This document shows positions 1 through 11,399 of a DNA stretch of 64,000 bases, piece by piece. This stretch comes from Sclerodactyla briareus (lineage: Eukaryota; Echinodermata; Holothuroidea; Dendrochirotida; Sclerodactylidae): the NCBI GenBank assembly GCA_026419785.1, contig JAODTK010005689.1, positions 920,677-984,676 on the forward strand. The letters are read 5' to 3'. Position 1 is the first letter of the stretch. Each line of letters begins with the position of its first letter. The notes beneath the pieces are model-generated. The model did not search any database and was not told where the DNA came from. It saw nothing but the letters and a program-made list of their open reading frames with translations. The position numbers and the translations under genes were made by a program.

Positions 1-1135
1 GGCGCTGATTGACCCAGTCCGTCTTGGACCGGACGATTAATAGGCCATAGTGCAAGGGTTCACGTACGGCAGGGGACGTACCTTCAGAAAGCCCGCGTGT
101 CTGGTATACCAATTGCCTGGCCGCCCGCAGCTGATATATGCAGGGATATTTATCAAATTCCTGGAACGCAGTATCTTCCTAGTTATCACACAAAATTATC
201 ATATGTCTACAAATCTCCGGTATTTTTAGACTAGATCCCATATCAACTGATCAATTACTGAAATGGCAATTTGAACACTCGGGACTGGAGACATTACTAA
301 TCTATATTCGGTCGCATCAAAGTAAATAGACCTATGAAAATTCCTTCCCGGCTGCTCAGCGTGGTGCATCTCGATGGGGACGTCGTCGTGACAATCACAA
401 CTCGTCGTTTACTAGCTTTAACTTGGGTGTATGTCCGCCACGCGGGAGTATGGACATTATGGACACGTGTGATAGCCAGGTAGTCTGTGATGTCGCCTAT
501 ACAGGGCATCACTGGGGTGCGGGGCAGGCTGCGAGATTTCTTCGACAAAAGAGGGAAATCGTGACGCATTCATAACTGCTGGCATAGCGGCTTTTACGAT
601 GCTGAAAGTGCAGTGGAAACATTAGCACTGGTACAAAAAGAAAGTTTTCAGAAGGCGTCTGAAAAGATCGATAGTGTCAAGAGACCTCAAATCAACAGGA
701 TGGGAGTTCCATAAGCGGGAACATAGTTCAATGAAGCTACGGTCCCATAATTTTTTGTTCGAGACCTGGGAACCTGAAGTTGATGTTGACAGATGGGAGC
801 GAACAGGTCTTTGAACAGGTCTCTAATGACCACTGGTGACAGTGGAAAGACCTTCGAAAATACTAGCTGACTATATAGGCTATATGTAGGCTTACCAACT
901 TCCATGTAAATCTATCAGTTTTCTTGGATCGTGCAAATTCTCCTTGTGATAACCTCAATGATGACCTCGTGTAGTCTCCAACGATTACTATAAGACCACC
1001 TTCCATGCAAATTAATCAATGTTGGAAATTTAGCGTAACTTTTGCGAACTAGCCTGACATTACCTCTGATGCACTTGAAACGATTGCAAATATTCCAATT
1101 AGCCATGTACTGCACGCAAAAAGGATTTCACCTAG
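1..1135 (-). mobile_element. 3' end of a degenerate CR1/L2-like LINE
   Basis: Read on the minus strand, positions 714 to 622 give LWNSHPVDLRSLDTIDLF and then RRLLKTFLF before a stop. This is the typical carboxy-terminal tail of CR1/L2/Jockey-type reverse-transcriptase ORFs. Sequence from 621 down to 1 would be 3' UTR. Frameshifts upstream (687-905) break the frame, so this is a dead copy. The same sequence recurs in inverse orientation at 16,050-16,960, which confirms it is dispersed. The window starts inside the repeat. The clade is inferred from one short motif. Confidence 0.65.
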
Positions 1136-1914
1136 GAATTTTGTCACCGTTACTACATTCTAACAAGTTTCAACCTAATCATATGTACGGTTAGGAAGTT
1201 AAGACAACGAACAAGGAGACGGAACGGACGAACTGATGATCGGGGAGGGTGGGGGGGGGGCACGATGACTGCTTGAATTGCCATCCCACTGTGACAAAAA
1301 TAACGCAAATGTTTCGAATGTTGAGATTCTTTGGCGGGTAACTGTAGATAAGCACCAAGACGCCAAAGTCGTCGAGATTCCTGCTGTACTGCTTAAACTG
1401 TCGAATCCTTGTGGCAGTAAATAGTAAACCAGGATGTTTTTGGTATGACACACCGCCACATAGTTACATACACATGGACACACATTTGTGATTATGATTG
1501 TGAAGTTTTTGTGAGGATTTCATTCACCAGAAACTACTCAGAAATGGAAAATAAGGCCACCCTGGTATGTTTTCATGACCAGGTCCATCGAATGAATTTA
1601 TCCAGATTCGTGTGTAACTACACAATTTTTTCACCCACCTGGGTAAACCTTTTACTTAAAATGGGTGCACTATTCCCAACTGGGTAAAACAAATTTGCCC
1701 AGGTGTATGTGTCCCCAACATTTTGGGTGTATGTGTATGTAAATGTCCATGTGGGTTTCACTTATGGTCAAACTTAGTCCACTCATATACAGTAACTTTT
1801 GCACGGATTGTATACTTCTTGACCCCCTCGACTCTCTGACAATGGTTGATTTAATTTTAGTTTCAACAAAACGGTTATATATTCCTACGTGTAGTTTTAG
1901 TTCCTCAAGTGCTT
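1136..1914. other. unassigned, no gene seen
   Basis: No coding homology is recognised. There is a G-run at about 1,248-1,260. There is also a short inverted repeat, CACCTGGGTAAA near 1,636 against TTTGCCCAGGTG near 1,693, followed by GT-rich sequence. Confidence 0.5.
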
Positions 1915-2060
1915 AACTTCGATCGGAGCTATTCGGAGTGACCTTTCGGAATAACGACCCGTCCTTATCCTCAATGTTGGCTTGGGCCCTCTTCAGAATA
2001 ATGACCATTCGGAACGCGACTCTCTTGTTCAATTCGGAGTAACAATTCTTTAGAACGAAG
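1915..2060. repeat. degenerate TTCGGA/AACGAC minisatellite
   Basis: The motif ATTCGGAGTGAC or TTCGGAATAACGAC recurs at about 1,930, 1,946, 1,995, 2,010 and 2,035 with imperfect spacing. The copies are too diverged for a firm period. Confidence 0.45.
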
Positions 2061-2379
2061 ACCCTTTGACATTCACGTCTTTCCAGTTAGTCCCATTGAG
2101 GTGAACACAGCCACACATACAAACAGATACATAGATTCTTCCTGCAGTCCTAGAGCTAACAGCACTTCGGCGAATCGGCGGTATCTTGAAAGTGAACTCG
2201 CCGTCTTGTAGGCCTTCGCCTCGAAGTCTGCCAATTGATGCCACCCACGTCAAAAGTCTCCCTTCTGTGAAAAAATCATCAATCAATGAAAAATGCCTCG
2301 ACATCACGCCCACCTTTCACCATGCTGAATCATAACGCCGGCCGGTGTCGTGGCGATTTCTACAGTAGGCTAGTCCTCA

Positions 2380-2830
2380 ATTTCTTGGCCTCATCCAAAG
2401 TGTATAAGGCTAGGCTAGGATTCCATATAGATGCGTAGGAGTATTGAAAAATCGCCAATTTACGTGAACCTAGCGGGGACCAGTGTTTGAATATGTTCTT
2501 TTAGTTTGCAGAAGATAGACTTGGTTCGACGAAGCCAAAAGTTTCATATGAAGGCCAACCACACGCGGAATAGGCGAAATAAAGCACCAATAATACCAAT
2601 GCGTATGCGGATCGTATCACCGCGAATAATTATATGGAATATCTAACCTCACGAGTCAAGCACCGACCGAATATGCAGGGGCCGGCTACCTATGGTCTTT
2701 TCGCATAGACTCACATGTGTTTTTCTCTTCTGAACAAGTTCGTTTCGTAAATTGTGATTCTCACATCCAGCCCGAACACGCATACTCATCTATTGAATCC
2801 CAGCCTTGGGCGGAGACCGCGTTTTTTGCG
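2380..2830 (+). repeat. dispersed repeat, partial copy of the 22.2-kb foldback family
   Basis: This stretch aligns by eye with 22,160-22,600 in the same orientation. Shared landmarks include TTTAGTTTGCAGAAGATAGAC against TTTAGTTCGCAAAGATAGAC, GAATAGGCGAAATAAAGCAC, and the CCAATGCG followed by GATCGTATCACCGCGAAT segment. The left arm is clear. The second arm, which makes 22.4 kb a foldback, is poorly preserved here. Confidence 0.55.
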
Positions 2831-4084
2831 CAGGGTTACTGCAATTGCGCATGGCGCACACCCCTCTGCTTTAAAGTATAGGCTTGCCTAGTTGTTGGAC
2901 AAGTATTTAGGAAACCACTGCAATCCGTGTTATCCACTGACCTGTAATTGTCAAAACATCGTTCGAACTCGAAGTGGCAGAAACAGTATATTGAGTGAAT
3001 AATACAACTTGAGATACAACTTTACGGAGTGAAGAAAAAGCTAGTTTAACATACCTTTCACTGGAGGGTGCCGTCGAGCTAAAACTCAAATGACATAAGA
3101 AGTTTATTGCACATTGCTTACACCTCTTTCCGTAGGTAAGTTAGAGGGCGTGGTCGGGTTCACAGCTGTAGTATCCAATTTGCAGCCAACTTGCGTAGGT
3201 GCTGTCGCTACCTCACCCCGTGGCTTGATCCACGATCTTGCGTATGCCTAAGTTATGACTCATCAAGATTCCCGAAAGGCCTGGTGTACACTGTCAAACA
3301 TGGTTGCCGCAACATTTTGCTGAACGCCCTTGGGACGCGAAAATTTTACAGTGTATACAACGGAAACGAGATGCAACCTGTTGCTATACTGTGGCGCAAC
3401 GTTTGCCATGATTTAAGACTCTACTTATTCGCACATGTGTCCGAGCGGTCAATTGTATTGGTGATACAAAAGGATCGTGTCCCAGGCATGTCCGGCAAGC
3501 ATGTGTCCCAGCAATGTGTTTTGGAAATTACACAGGTCCTAAGGAGGACATATGGCCAAGTTTGCTCTTTACACCAATGATGTTGAAAAAGCACAATCTC
3601 CAGGGCTTGCGGGCGCGGAGACGACGGACCAAACCCATAATATCCCCGAGGTGGGGAAATAATGAACACGGAACAAGGGGCAAGACGACCTTGCTGAGTG
3701 AAACCTATCGATACTACGCAGAGGAATTAAAGGGCCGCTGATAGGCTTTGTTTATGCCGCGTTAAAGACGAATAAGAACCTTCTAATGCCAAACGAATAC
3801 TAAACCTTTAAGTCTGGGACCTTCGCATAACGTATACAAATTGCGTGGGGCCTTCCATGTAACCCATTTCCTCCTACCCCTTTCTCCGAACTGATATTGG
3901 AAATTTGGCCTGCGACAAACGTGTGAATTCCCTCCCTATATATCCCGGGACACTGTGTTCCAGGGGGTATCATGGTTTGGCGCACCGTCTCTCCGTCTGT
4001 CGTCCTCCGCCGCGCGCGTTTCTTGTTAGCGCTCAGCTCTTCCAACGATTGTCCTATTACTCGAAACTTGGCACCCATGTTTGT
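2831..4084. other. unassigned, no gene supported
   Basis: Open frames of up to 129 codons occur at 3,191-3,580 on the plus strand, but they show no recognisable domain, overlap frames on both strands and lie in sequence of even base composition. I see no repeat or RNA gene here. Confidence 0.45.
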
Positions 4085-5155
4085 TATTAATAAGTCTTGG
4101 GAATCAAGTTCGAAAGTGGGCGTGCCACACCCCTTCAACGGCGGCTATCTTGGATTTTTCGACGAACTGACTTTCTTGCAGATATGCATGTTTTGAACAT
4201 GGTCGTCGTTTTGATGAAACCAACTTCAAGTTTCGTCCACCATTGGGACCCAAATGGGCGGCCATTTTGATTTTTTCGCAAAAATACGTTCTCCTATTGA
4301 CTTTTGAAATTTGGTGTACAGGTCCGCCATGAAGATTTATAAATTGCGGAAGTGGGCTTGGGCCACATCCCCCTCCATAGGCGGCCATCTGGATTTTTTG
4401 ACAAAGATTTTTTCGCAGATATGCACTTTTCGGAATATGGCGATCGTTTTGGGACCAACTTAAATTTTCGCCCATCCGACCCCACCGGGCGGCCATTTTG
4501 AATTTATTTTCGCAAAAATAACGCTTATGTGATTGATACTCGGTGGACAGTCCGCCATGAAGGACTCTCTGACGATTCCGAAAAGGGGGATGGCCACACC
4601 CTCCAAGGGCGGGCGGCCATCTTGGATTTTTCGACGAACTGACTTTTTTTGGCTCAGATACCTGCACGTTCCCGAACATAGCGATCGTTTTGGACTCCAA
4701 CTTTAAGTTTCGCCCCATTGGCCCCCACTTGGCGGCCATTTTGATTTTTTTCGAAAAATAAAACCTTGTATATCCGATTGACTTGAAATTTGGTGTGAAC
4801 AGGTCCCGTCAATGAAGCAATTTAGCCGATTGCGAAAGTTGCTGAGGCCACACCCCCAGCTCCCATGCGGCCATCTTGTATTTTTCGAAAACTTTTACTT
4901 TTTTGCAATATGGGCACTTTTCGGACAAGGCGATCATTTTGTGGGACCACTTTCCTTTTCGCCCCATGGACCTCACATGACAGCCTTTTGTTTTTTTTTC
5001 GCAAAAAAAAACAACGCGTTACATATCCGATCGCCCATTGAAAATCGGTGTACAGGTCCGCCATGAATAAATATTATAAGGTTGCCCGAAAGTAGCGTGG
5101 CCACACCCCTCCACCGGTGGCCATCTTGGATTTTTTTAATACCAACGCATTCCAA
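4085..5155 (+). repeat. ~240-bp satellite with GGCCATCTTGG/GGCCATTTTGA motifs
   Basis: About 4.5 tandem units are marked by GGCCATCTTGGATTTTT-like sequence at 4,139, 4,381, 4,613, 4,868 and 5,113 (spacing 232-255 bp). Each unit also carries GCGATCGTTTTGGGACC, GGCGGCCATTTTGATTTTT and GGTCCGCCATGAAG. Units differ mainly by small indels. The same satellite reads in the opposite orientation at 62,815-64,000. Long open frames across it are by-products of the repeat, not genes. Confidence 0.9.
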
Positions 5156-5202
5156 AGTCACCGAGGTCAAATAAATATAAAATTTAAATGTGCTTCTTGC
5201 AG

Positions 5203-5690
5203 AAAAGGTCCACGAAGGCCACAGTTGTGCGGGGATCTACCGTCGGCGGTTTGTTAGCCGCCTGCACAGTCTAGTTCCCGAAGACTTCGCCTTCTCGTCC
5301 CTTTCAAGAGAGTCTAATAAGGAGGCATGTTTTACATTTATGACTTGTCTGTTGCTATTAGTCAAGGTAATATAATGTACTATAATGCTTTTATGTTATT
5401 TTTCTCCTTGTTGCTTGTGGTACTGTAATCCTGTTGAAGCTTGACTTAATTTTTCAGTTTTTTTTTTTTACAACTTCTCAACAACGAAAGATTAGCCTGA
5501 AACGCCTATCTGCCTCTCGAGATCTAGTGTTTCTAATACCACAAAGAAGTTACAACCGGTCATTAACCCTCAAGAAGGCCACAGACATTTTTCTTGATTC
5601 CAGATTCAATTTCTCAAATGTTTAGTTTATTACCGAATGTACAATTGTTCCCATTTCAATCCTGGTCATTAAAGCTGAAATAAAATAATC
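5203..5690 (+). other. possible 3' end of an unidentified spliced gene
   Basis: A TTCTTGCAG acceptor-like site ends at 5,202. It is followed by 162 nt open in one frame, ending AAG before GTAATA (donor-like) at 5,366/5,367. A second open segment runs from about 5,491 to a stop at 5,625, after a T-rich tract. An AATAAA polyadenylation-type signal lies near 5,679. The predicted peptide is not recognised. Splice-like sites of this strength also arise by chance, and a transposon 3' end is an alternative. Confidence 0.2.
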
Positions 5691-5699
5691 CCAGGCTCC

Positions 5700-6429
5700 C
5701 AGCGTGTTTATGGAATACTCATCACTCATTGTCTCGACAATCACGTCCATGCCCTTTTATTCCTCAGCGGAATCGAGTTTTTCTGGGAAGTTTGTCTGGA
5801 TACTTATAGGTCTGCCTTCAAACGGGATCGACGGGCTGTACATAACCTCAAATTGGCACCATTTTTGCGGCGCATATACAGCATTAGCATAGTTCCAGCT
5901 AGCCACGAGGCGCTATATTTGCTCCTGGCTACTACGTGGCTTGGAGGGCGATTCTTTTCTTTGCCAAACTCGCCCGCTGAACACGTGCAGGGCTGGTTTC
6001 GTAGAAGCCATGGCGTTTGACTGTCCCACGGTACGGATGTTATAGGGCCTATCGAAACGAATTGTAACTGACTATCATTAAAACGAAAAACCCAATATTA
6101 GATGCAGCTGCATCATTACAGCAGTCGCGAGCAGACGTGTACATTTGTATAGGGAGTATTTTTGTATTAGTACGTTGTGCGTTGACTTGTCAGCGTACGC
6201 GTTGGTAGTTATACTTTCTATTGTCGATTCGTTCTACGCTACTTCAGTGGGAGGCGATATACGGCCAAGGAGCCCTGCCAACATAGCAGAAGGGGGTGAA
6301 CGCGGGATGAGTCAGAGAAAAAAGAGAGAAGAGAAAACCCTCCGTCAATCTTCTTCTCCGTGCTCTCCCCTCAGAGCACCTGAGACCCCAAACAAAACAA
6401 AGCAAAACAAACCATAGTAAACCAATCTT
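5700..6429. other. unassigned
   Basis: No gene or repeat is recognised. Short open frames (60-90 codons) occur without domain evidence. A purine-rich patch lies near 6,315-6,345. Confidence 0.4.
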
Positions 6430-7060
6430 TCCTGTAATGGTAAGGGGCAATTCGTCCCGAAATCCTCAAAAACGACTTGCCGCCCTCGCTGAGGAAAATC
6501 AGAAAGGAAAAAGCCAAATATCCAAATAAAAACCATTAAGCATTCTATTAACAACAGACTTATCTTCCCACAAAACGAACACAGCATAACTCCCTGCTGG
6601 CCCCATGGAGGACAGGGTACCCGTCTACGTAACCCCCAAGCCAAAATCTCTCAAAACCAACAACCCAGTCCACGTACAACATTGTTGTATGTGAAGTCAA
6701 TCCTGACATAACCGAGGGAACAAATCATGGATGAACTAAAAACGCATGGGTAAAACCCCAATCTTGCAAGCGGCTTATATCAAAGGTACAGGTAACCCAA
6801 CCTGGAAAATTAAGATAGGAATGAACACCCCTGAGGAGTGAAAAAGAACCTTAATCAAGAACGCGTTTAACAGTGGTTACACGCATCACGAGTATGACCT
6901 ATATTCACAGAGCTCCCCCAGAGTACCCTATGCTTAGGTGCAGCAATTCGGCCACACTATCAAAATATGCACTAACTGACTAACCTAAACAAATGCCTCA
7001 GGTGTGGCGAGGATCACATTCAAGTTTATTTTTCCTACTATTTCCTACATCCCCAGAACA
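6430..7060 (+). pseudogene. gag-like ORF1 of a non-LTR retrotransposon, zinc-knuckle end
   Basis: Around 6,925-7,020 the plus strand encodes, across two one-base frameshifts, two adjacent CCHC-type knuckles. The first is C-L-x-C-S-N-x-G-H-T-I-K-I-C. The second is KCLRCGEDHIQ, whose expected final Cys is not found. Tandem knuckles reading CxxCxxFGH...CxNxPKCLRCGEDH are typical of Jockey/I-group ORF1 proteins, which bind element RNA in the ribonucleoprotein. Upstream sequence (IKNAFNSGYTHHEYDLY, about 6,860-6,905) fits the stretch that precedes the knuckles in such proteins. Stops and frameshifts make it non-functional. No matching ORF2 follows. Confidence 0.6.
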
Positions 7061-8130
7061 ATTTTACAACAAAATACATGCTTAACAATATACAATATAA
7101 AAATCAGAAGTAGTACGGCAATAACGTACATTGAGGAAGTAGAGGAACCAGAAATAAGTGGAACTTTTCTAGTCTGGCACCTTCGTAATATATCATAATC
7201 ATACATTTTATGTAAACATACACACAAGCAACCAAAAATACATACGACCCATAACCTTACGAACACCTCACACTATATTCTTTCTTAAACTTACAGAAAC
7301 GTAAATGGTGTGATTTCTAAGGAGGGGGCGGGGGCAAGGAGTTAGTTATTACATTTAGCATGAGTTGCTTGGTTCACGTCGTGGTATTAGTGTATTGTTC
7401 CAGCAAGTGATTTTTAAGTTTTCTATTGAACATACTTAGATTTGGCGAATTTTTTTTAATGCAAGGGGCAGCGAATTCCAGAAATGAACCCCGATACTAC
7501 ATATTTGGGAATGTCCACGAACAGACCGGTAGTATGGTTGACGAAGCGATGTCGATTGCGAGTGTTATAATCATGTCGATATCTAGAATTTGTATCATAA
7601 AAACCACTAAATGATCAGGCAACATGTCGTGGTGAAATTTATATAGAACATTTCCAGTTGGTGATTGTATAATCGGAAATGGTCCAAATCTTCAAGTCCC
7701 TAAATAATGCCGGAGCACTTTGTCTTAAAAAAAATTGGACCGCATTCACTTAGATGCTCTAAGGTTAATTCTTAGGGTCCCTAAGTATACCCCTAAAGCT
7801 CAAGTTTTCCATCTCTCAACTGCATTAGCTATAGGCTTATAACACTAAACACAACATTTGTAATTGAAAACAAAGATTCCCATCCCATTATTCGCCGCTT
7901 AGTTATTCAAAACATCATGTAATAACCCTTCCAACAACATGTCCACTTCCTTGGGTTCCCTGTTCCTCCGGGGAGAACTAGGTTAGGGTTGGCGGATGGA
8001 CAAGCGGGAGGATGGTGAGCGAGTGTAAGCTGCCTGTATTCACTTCGAGTGTTCAGAACGCGGCAGCTCCGTGGCTCTGCACACTCCCTTTTCTCTCTTT
8101 CTCGAAAAAATAAATGAAAAATAATAAATA
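7061..8130. other. unassigned, possible repeat tail
   Basis: The phrase GGGGCAGCGAATTCCAGAAA near 7,467 resembles the GGGGCAGCTCATTCCA phrase common in animal interspersed-repeat 3' regions. I cannot delimit an element. The rest shows nothing recognisable. Confidence 0.35.
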
Positions 8131-8133
8131 AAG

Positions 8134-8256
8134 AATTCTATGGTGCAAGACACCATAAGCGGCGGTGCGACTAGAATCGCACCCCCCAAAAAAGCCAGAA
8201 AAAAAATCCTATTGTGCAAGACACCATATGCGGAGGTGCGACAAGATCGCACCCCA
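8134..8256. repeat. tandem pair of double-hairpin units (71-bp period)
   Basis: Two direct repeats each carry two adjacent hairpins. Unit 1 has ATGGTG-CAAGA-CACCAT (8,140-8,156) and GGTGCGA-CTAGAA-TCGCACC (8,164-8,183). Unit 2 has ATTGTG-CAAGA-CACCAT (8,211-8,227, one mismatch) and GGTGCGA-CAAGA-TCGCACC (8,235-8,253). The seven-base-pair stem is identical in both units while its loop differs. A further perfect hairpin, AGGGTGC-TGGC-GCACCCT, lies at 8,428-8,445. The role is unknown. Confidence 0.8.
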
Positions 8257-8445
8257 AATTAACCAGCGAAAAAAAACAAAAAACGTAATGATCCCCATTT
8301 TACTTCTCATTTGCCGACAATTCAGAGCCGTTCAAAATATTTTTCTACCAAGTGTGTACTTACCTATACGATTAGTCAAGAAGAATTTTAACAACTCATT
8401 TGTCAGATTGTCCGCTGTTAGGAGAAGAGGGTGCTGGCGCACCCT

Positions 8446-11169
8446 GAACTCCTCAACCTGTTCCTGTTCGTACAGACAGATTCTATTTTGTCCTCCAACA
8501 GAATCTTTGAGTGTCGAGCATGATCTTACTAGCACAGACCCTTTGGTATGCTAATATAGTCTGAGATGACTTACCTTAAGTTTGCTTCAACCTCAGAGAC
8601 TCCTTTCGATCTTGTGAAGTGGCGAGTGATGACTTCCGCTGAAGGCACAGAGATGGAAATAGCCGTTTCCGACGCTAGAGGCACCATATTTATAGCCTCT
8701 CTGGTCAACATCCACAACCGCTCACGAAATTGAAATCTTTGTAACACGTCTTTTTTTATCAGATTGCTAGAATACTAATAAACCATATGTATCAGTTTTG
8801 TTTTCCACTTCGAAGGTTGAAAATATATGAAGTCGGCATCTTCAATGAAAGGTATCGATATGACTTTTTATTTGAGACCAAAGAAATGTTTAATTCCCTT
8901 GTACATACAGTCCCCACAGGGCATTGCTCGCTACCGTCGGGATCAGGGTCATCAGAATGAAAATATAATAATGAAAAAAAAAAAACCGCTCATTACCCAT
9001 TCTGTGTCAATTAAAATGACATTTTGACATTTGAATGTATTCCAAGTACCAAACTTTCTTTTTTAAACCGTCATTGGAACTATTAAACTCGCTTTCCGGT
9101 TTTTAAAATATTTCCAAACAGCAAAATAACATGTTTCTCTCTTCTGTTGTCAAGTTTTGGAATTGTTAGGGGGTGTATACATGGCGTCCCCTGAGTAGGC
9201 TGAGAATTGTCCACATGTCTAAACCCGCGAAATATGAATTGAAAAGGAAAGTTTTTTTCCTATGTCACTCTCGTTGACACATTTTTCATTTTTCGTTAGA
9301 GGCAAAAAGGAACTGAAGTGTGAGTGTGTGTGCCGTTACCCCTTTCGGGAGACGCAACAACTGTTCAACGCAAATGTTTACCCGTGGATAGCTCCTTATT
9401 GGCACCGTAGACGATCCGTATTGATTTGGGGTGCACACAGCAATCTCCTATAGTGCCCTTGACCCTTTGTCATAGGAGCCTTCCACTCACACGTCCGCTA
9501 CATTTACCGCCGATCGAAGAGTACTCCCGCTACTCACGCTAATGCTGTTTTTCGTGTGATCCAGTTGGGATCCGGAGGATCATGACTGGGGTGACGCAAT
9601 GCCATCACGCCGAAGTCAGTTGCTGGGAGTGCCAGGTGGGCTTCCTGTCGTTGGCCAGCTCGGGCGTGGGAGGGGAAAGCTAATAATATTCACATCTGCC
9701 ATTACAAACACCACTTAACAGAGAAGAAAATATACAGAAACAAAAACCAAAAGATATATATTTCTGGAGCAGTGGGCGAATTTTGATACAAATATGTACA
9801 AAACATCTTATGCTTAGTGACAACTACTTAGGCAAGGAATCAATACGCAATGTGAGCTCCCGTTCTGGCTTGAGTCCAGATCAGTCTAATGCCTGCAGTG
9901 TCACGGGGTTCGAGAAGCATCGTTTTGCACTTACTCAGGCATACCTGACTCAGGCTAGAGACTACTTTTATTTCTAAGAATAATGTTCTAAGTTATAATA
10001 CCGTCGGAATTGCTCGTGGACCCACGAGGTTCTGTGATTAGTTTGTACATCTCAGTTTACCCACATGAGGAATTAAATCATAACGAATATTTCCAAATAT
10101 TTTTTTGTGGTAGTTCATATGGCGATATTGCATTGTCACCAGAAGTGGAGATGGAATGCGGAATAGTGAAAAACGCCTTCCCCGTAGAGCTGGACGACGA
10201 TCGGGAGAGTTCCTAGAAGTTGACCACGGCAGTCTCCTTTTTCTCATTCAAGCCTGAATATATGCCAGTATGTGTTAACATTGTCGTGTAATTTCGCGCA
10301 AGTGGTGATTCAACTGCACTGATTTTCTGACATTCCTGAGATTCAAGCAATTATCGTGTCTACCCCCATCTTAATTGCCCGATTTCCGAACTTTCGGTAT
10401 ATTGACACTTGTTTCATAGTATTTTTCAATTGAGGTCAGATAGTCGAGCACTCGAACGGTCTAGATTTTGTATCCATCAATCAGAGATCATATGAAGTGA
10501 GAAAAGGATAATCTAGTAAATCAATAATGTATCTAGGGTCATCAGTCGGGAGGGGAAGGGGAATAATTTTACTGGATAGGAAACAACATGTTCTGGTAAT
10601 GCACCAAAGCATGTTAAAAAACACGAAAACAGACAATTTTTCTTTTTCCCAAAACATTTTATCGGGAGAGAGTAGGGGGAGGCTGCCATACCATCCTCCA
10701 TTCCATACCACCCGTGAAATCTTGAATAGTTATTCGACTTCACGACACTTTTAAAAGGGACTTTCGGAGGAGGTTCATATCAGATAATGGCCACGAAGTT
10801 GGGTTGACAGCATGCTGAAAAAATTCTTGGAAACTGATTTAAATCCACCCCGATTCCGGAAATTACCCTCGAATCTATACTATGTTATGCAAAATCCAGG
10901 ACATTAGTGTTCCAGAGGACCGTAATGAGGGTAGGTAGCTCTCTCTGAGCCTTTCCGTGGTATTGCTTATCATTCGGAAAAGTAGAGGATTTATCACTCA
11001 AACCTGGGGGGAACACGGGCGGGAATGTCAAACAAAACGCGAGGGGGGAGGTTCGAACACGCTAAAGTCTAAACGATGACGACGACACATTCATGAGGTC
11101 GCAATATTAGTAATTTTCCACTACATTAGGTACGAGTGGTGGTACCACGGGTGGAGATACGGACTGAAA
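8446..11169. other. unassigned unique-looking sequence
   Basis: No open frame here has a recognisable domain. The region is moderately AT-rich and lacks clear tandem structure. I found no RNA gene or element boundary. Confidence 0.4.
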
Positions 11170-11178
11170 CTAGAAAAT

Positions 11179-11204
11179 GTCGGGGCGGGTACAAACCGCC
11201 CGAC
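11179..11204 (-). other. 3' subterminal hairpin of copy A
   Basis: On the minus strand, GTCGGGCGG and CCGCCCCGAC form a 9-bp stem (one bulged base) around TTTGTAC. It ends about six bases before CTAG, where Helitron-type transposons keep their terminator hairpin. Confidence 0.75.
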
Positions 11205-11399
11205 GTTATAATCCCCGCATCTCTTATTCCAGAAATTTGGGAAACATGAAACTGGACAATATTCGTGGTAAGAAGACATTGATGACTTGTGAAGCGAAAC
11301 CCCCCGTGTACATGGTAAATGGGGTCATTCCATAATGCACTTGTTAATTGTCTGAGGCACCCCTACAGCCCCCGGACAAGGTGCGTCCTAAATAAGCAC

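Noticed and set aside
3191-3741. Overlapping plus-strand open frames of 129 and 75 codons
   Set aside because: No domain or motif. Equally long frames lie on the other strand and the composition is even. Compatible with chance.
4104-4739. 211-codon minus-strand frame
   Set aside because: It lies entirely within the GGCCAT satellite.
7978-7995. Telomere-like GGTTAGGGTT
   Set aside because: A single occurrence with no array.
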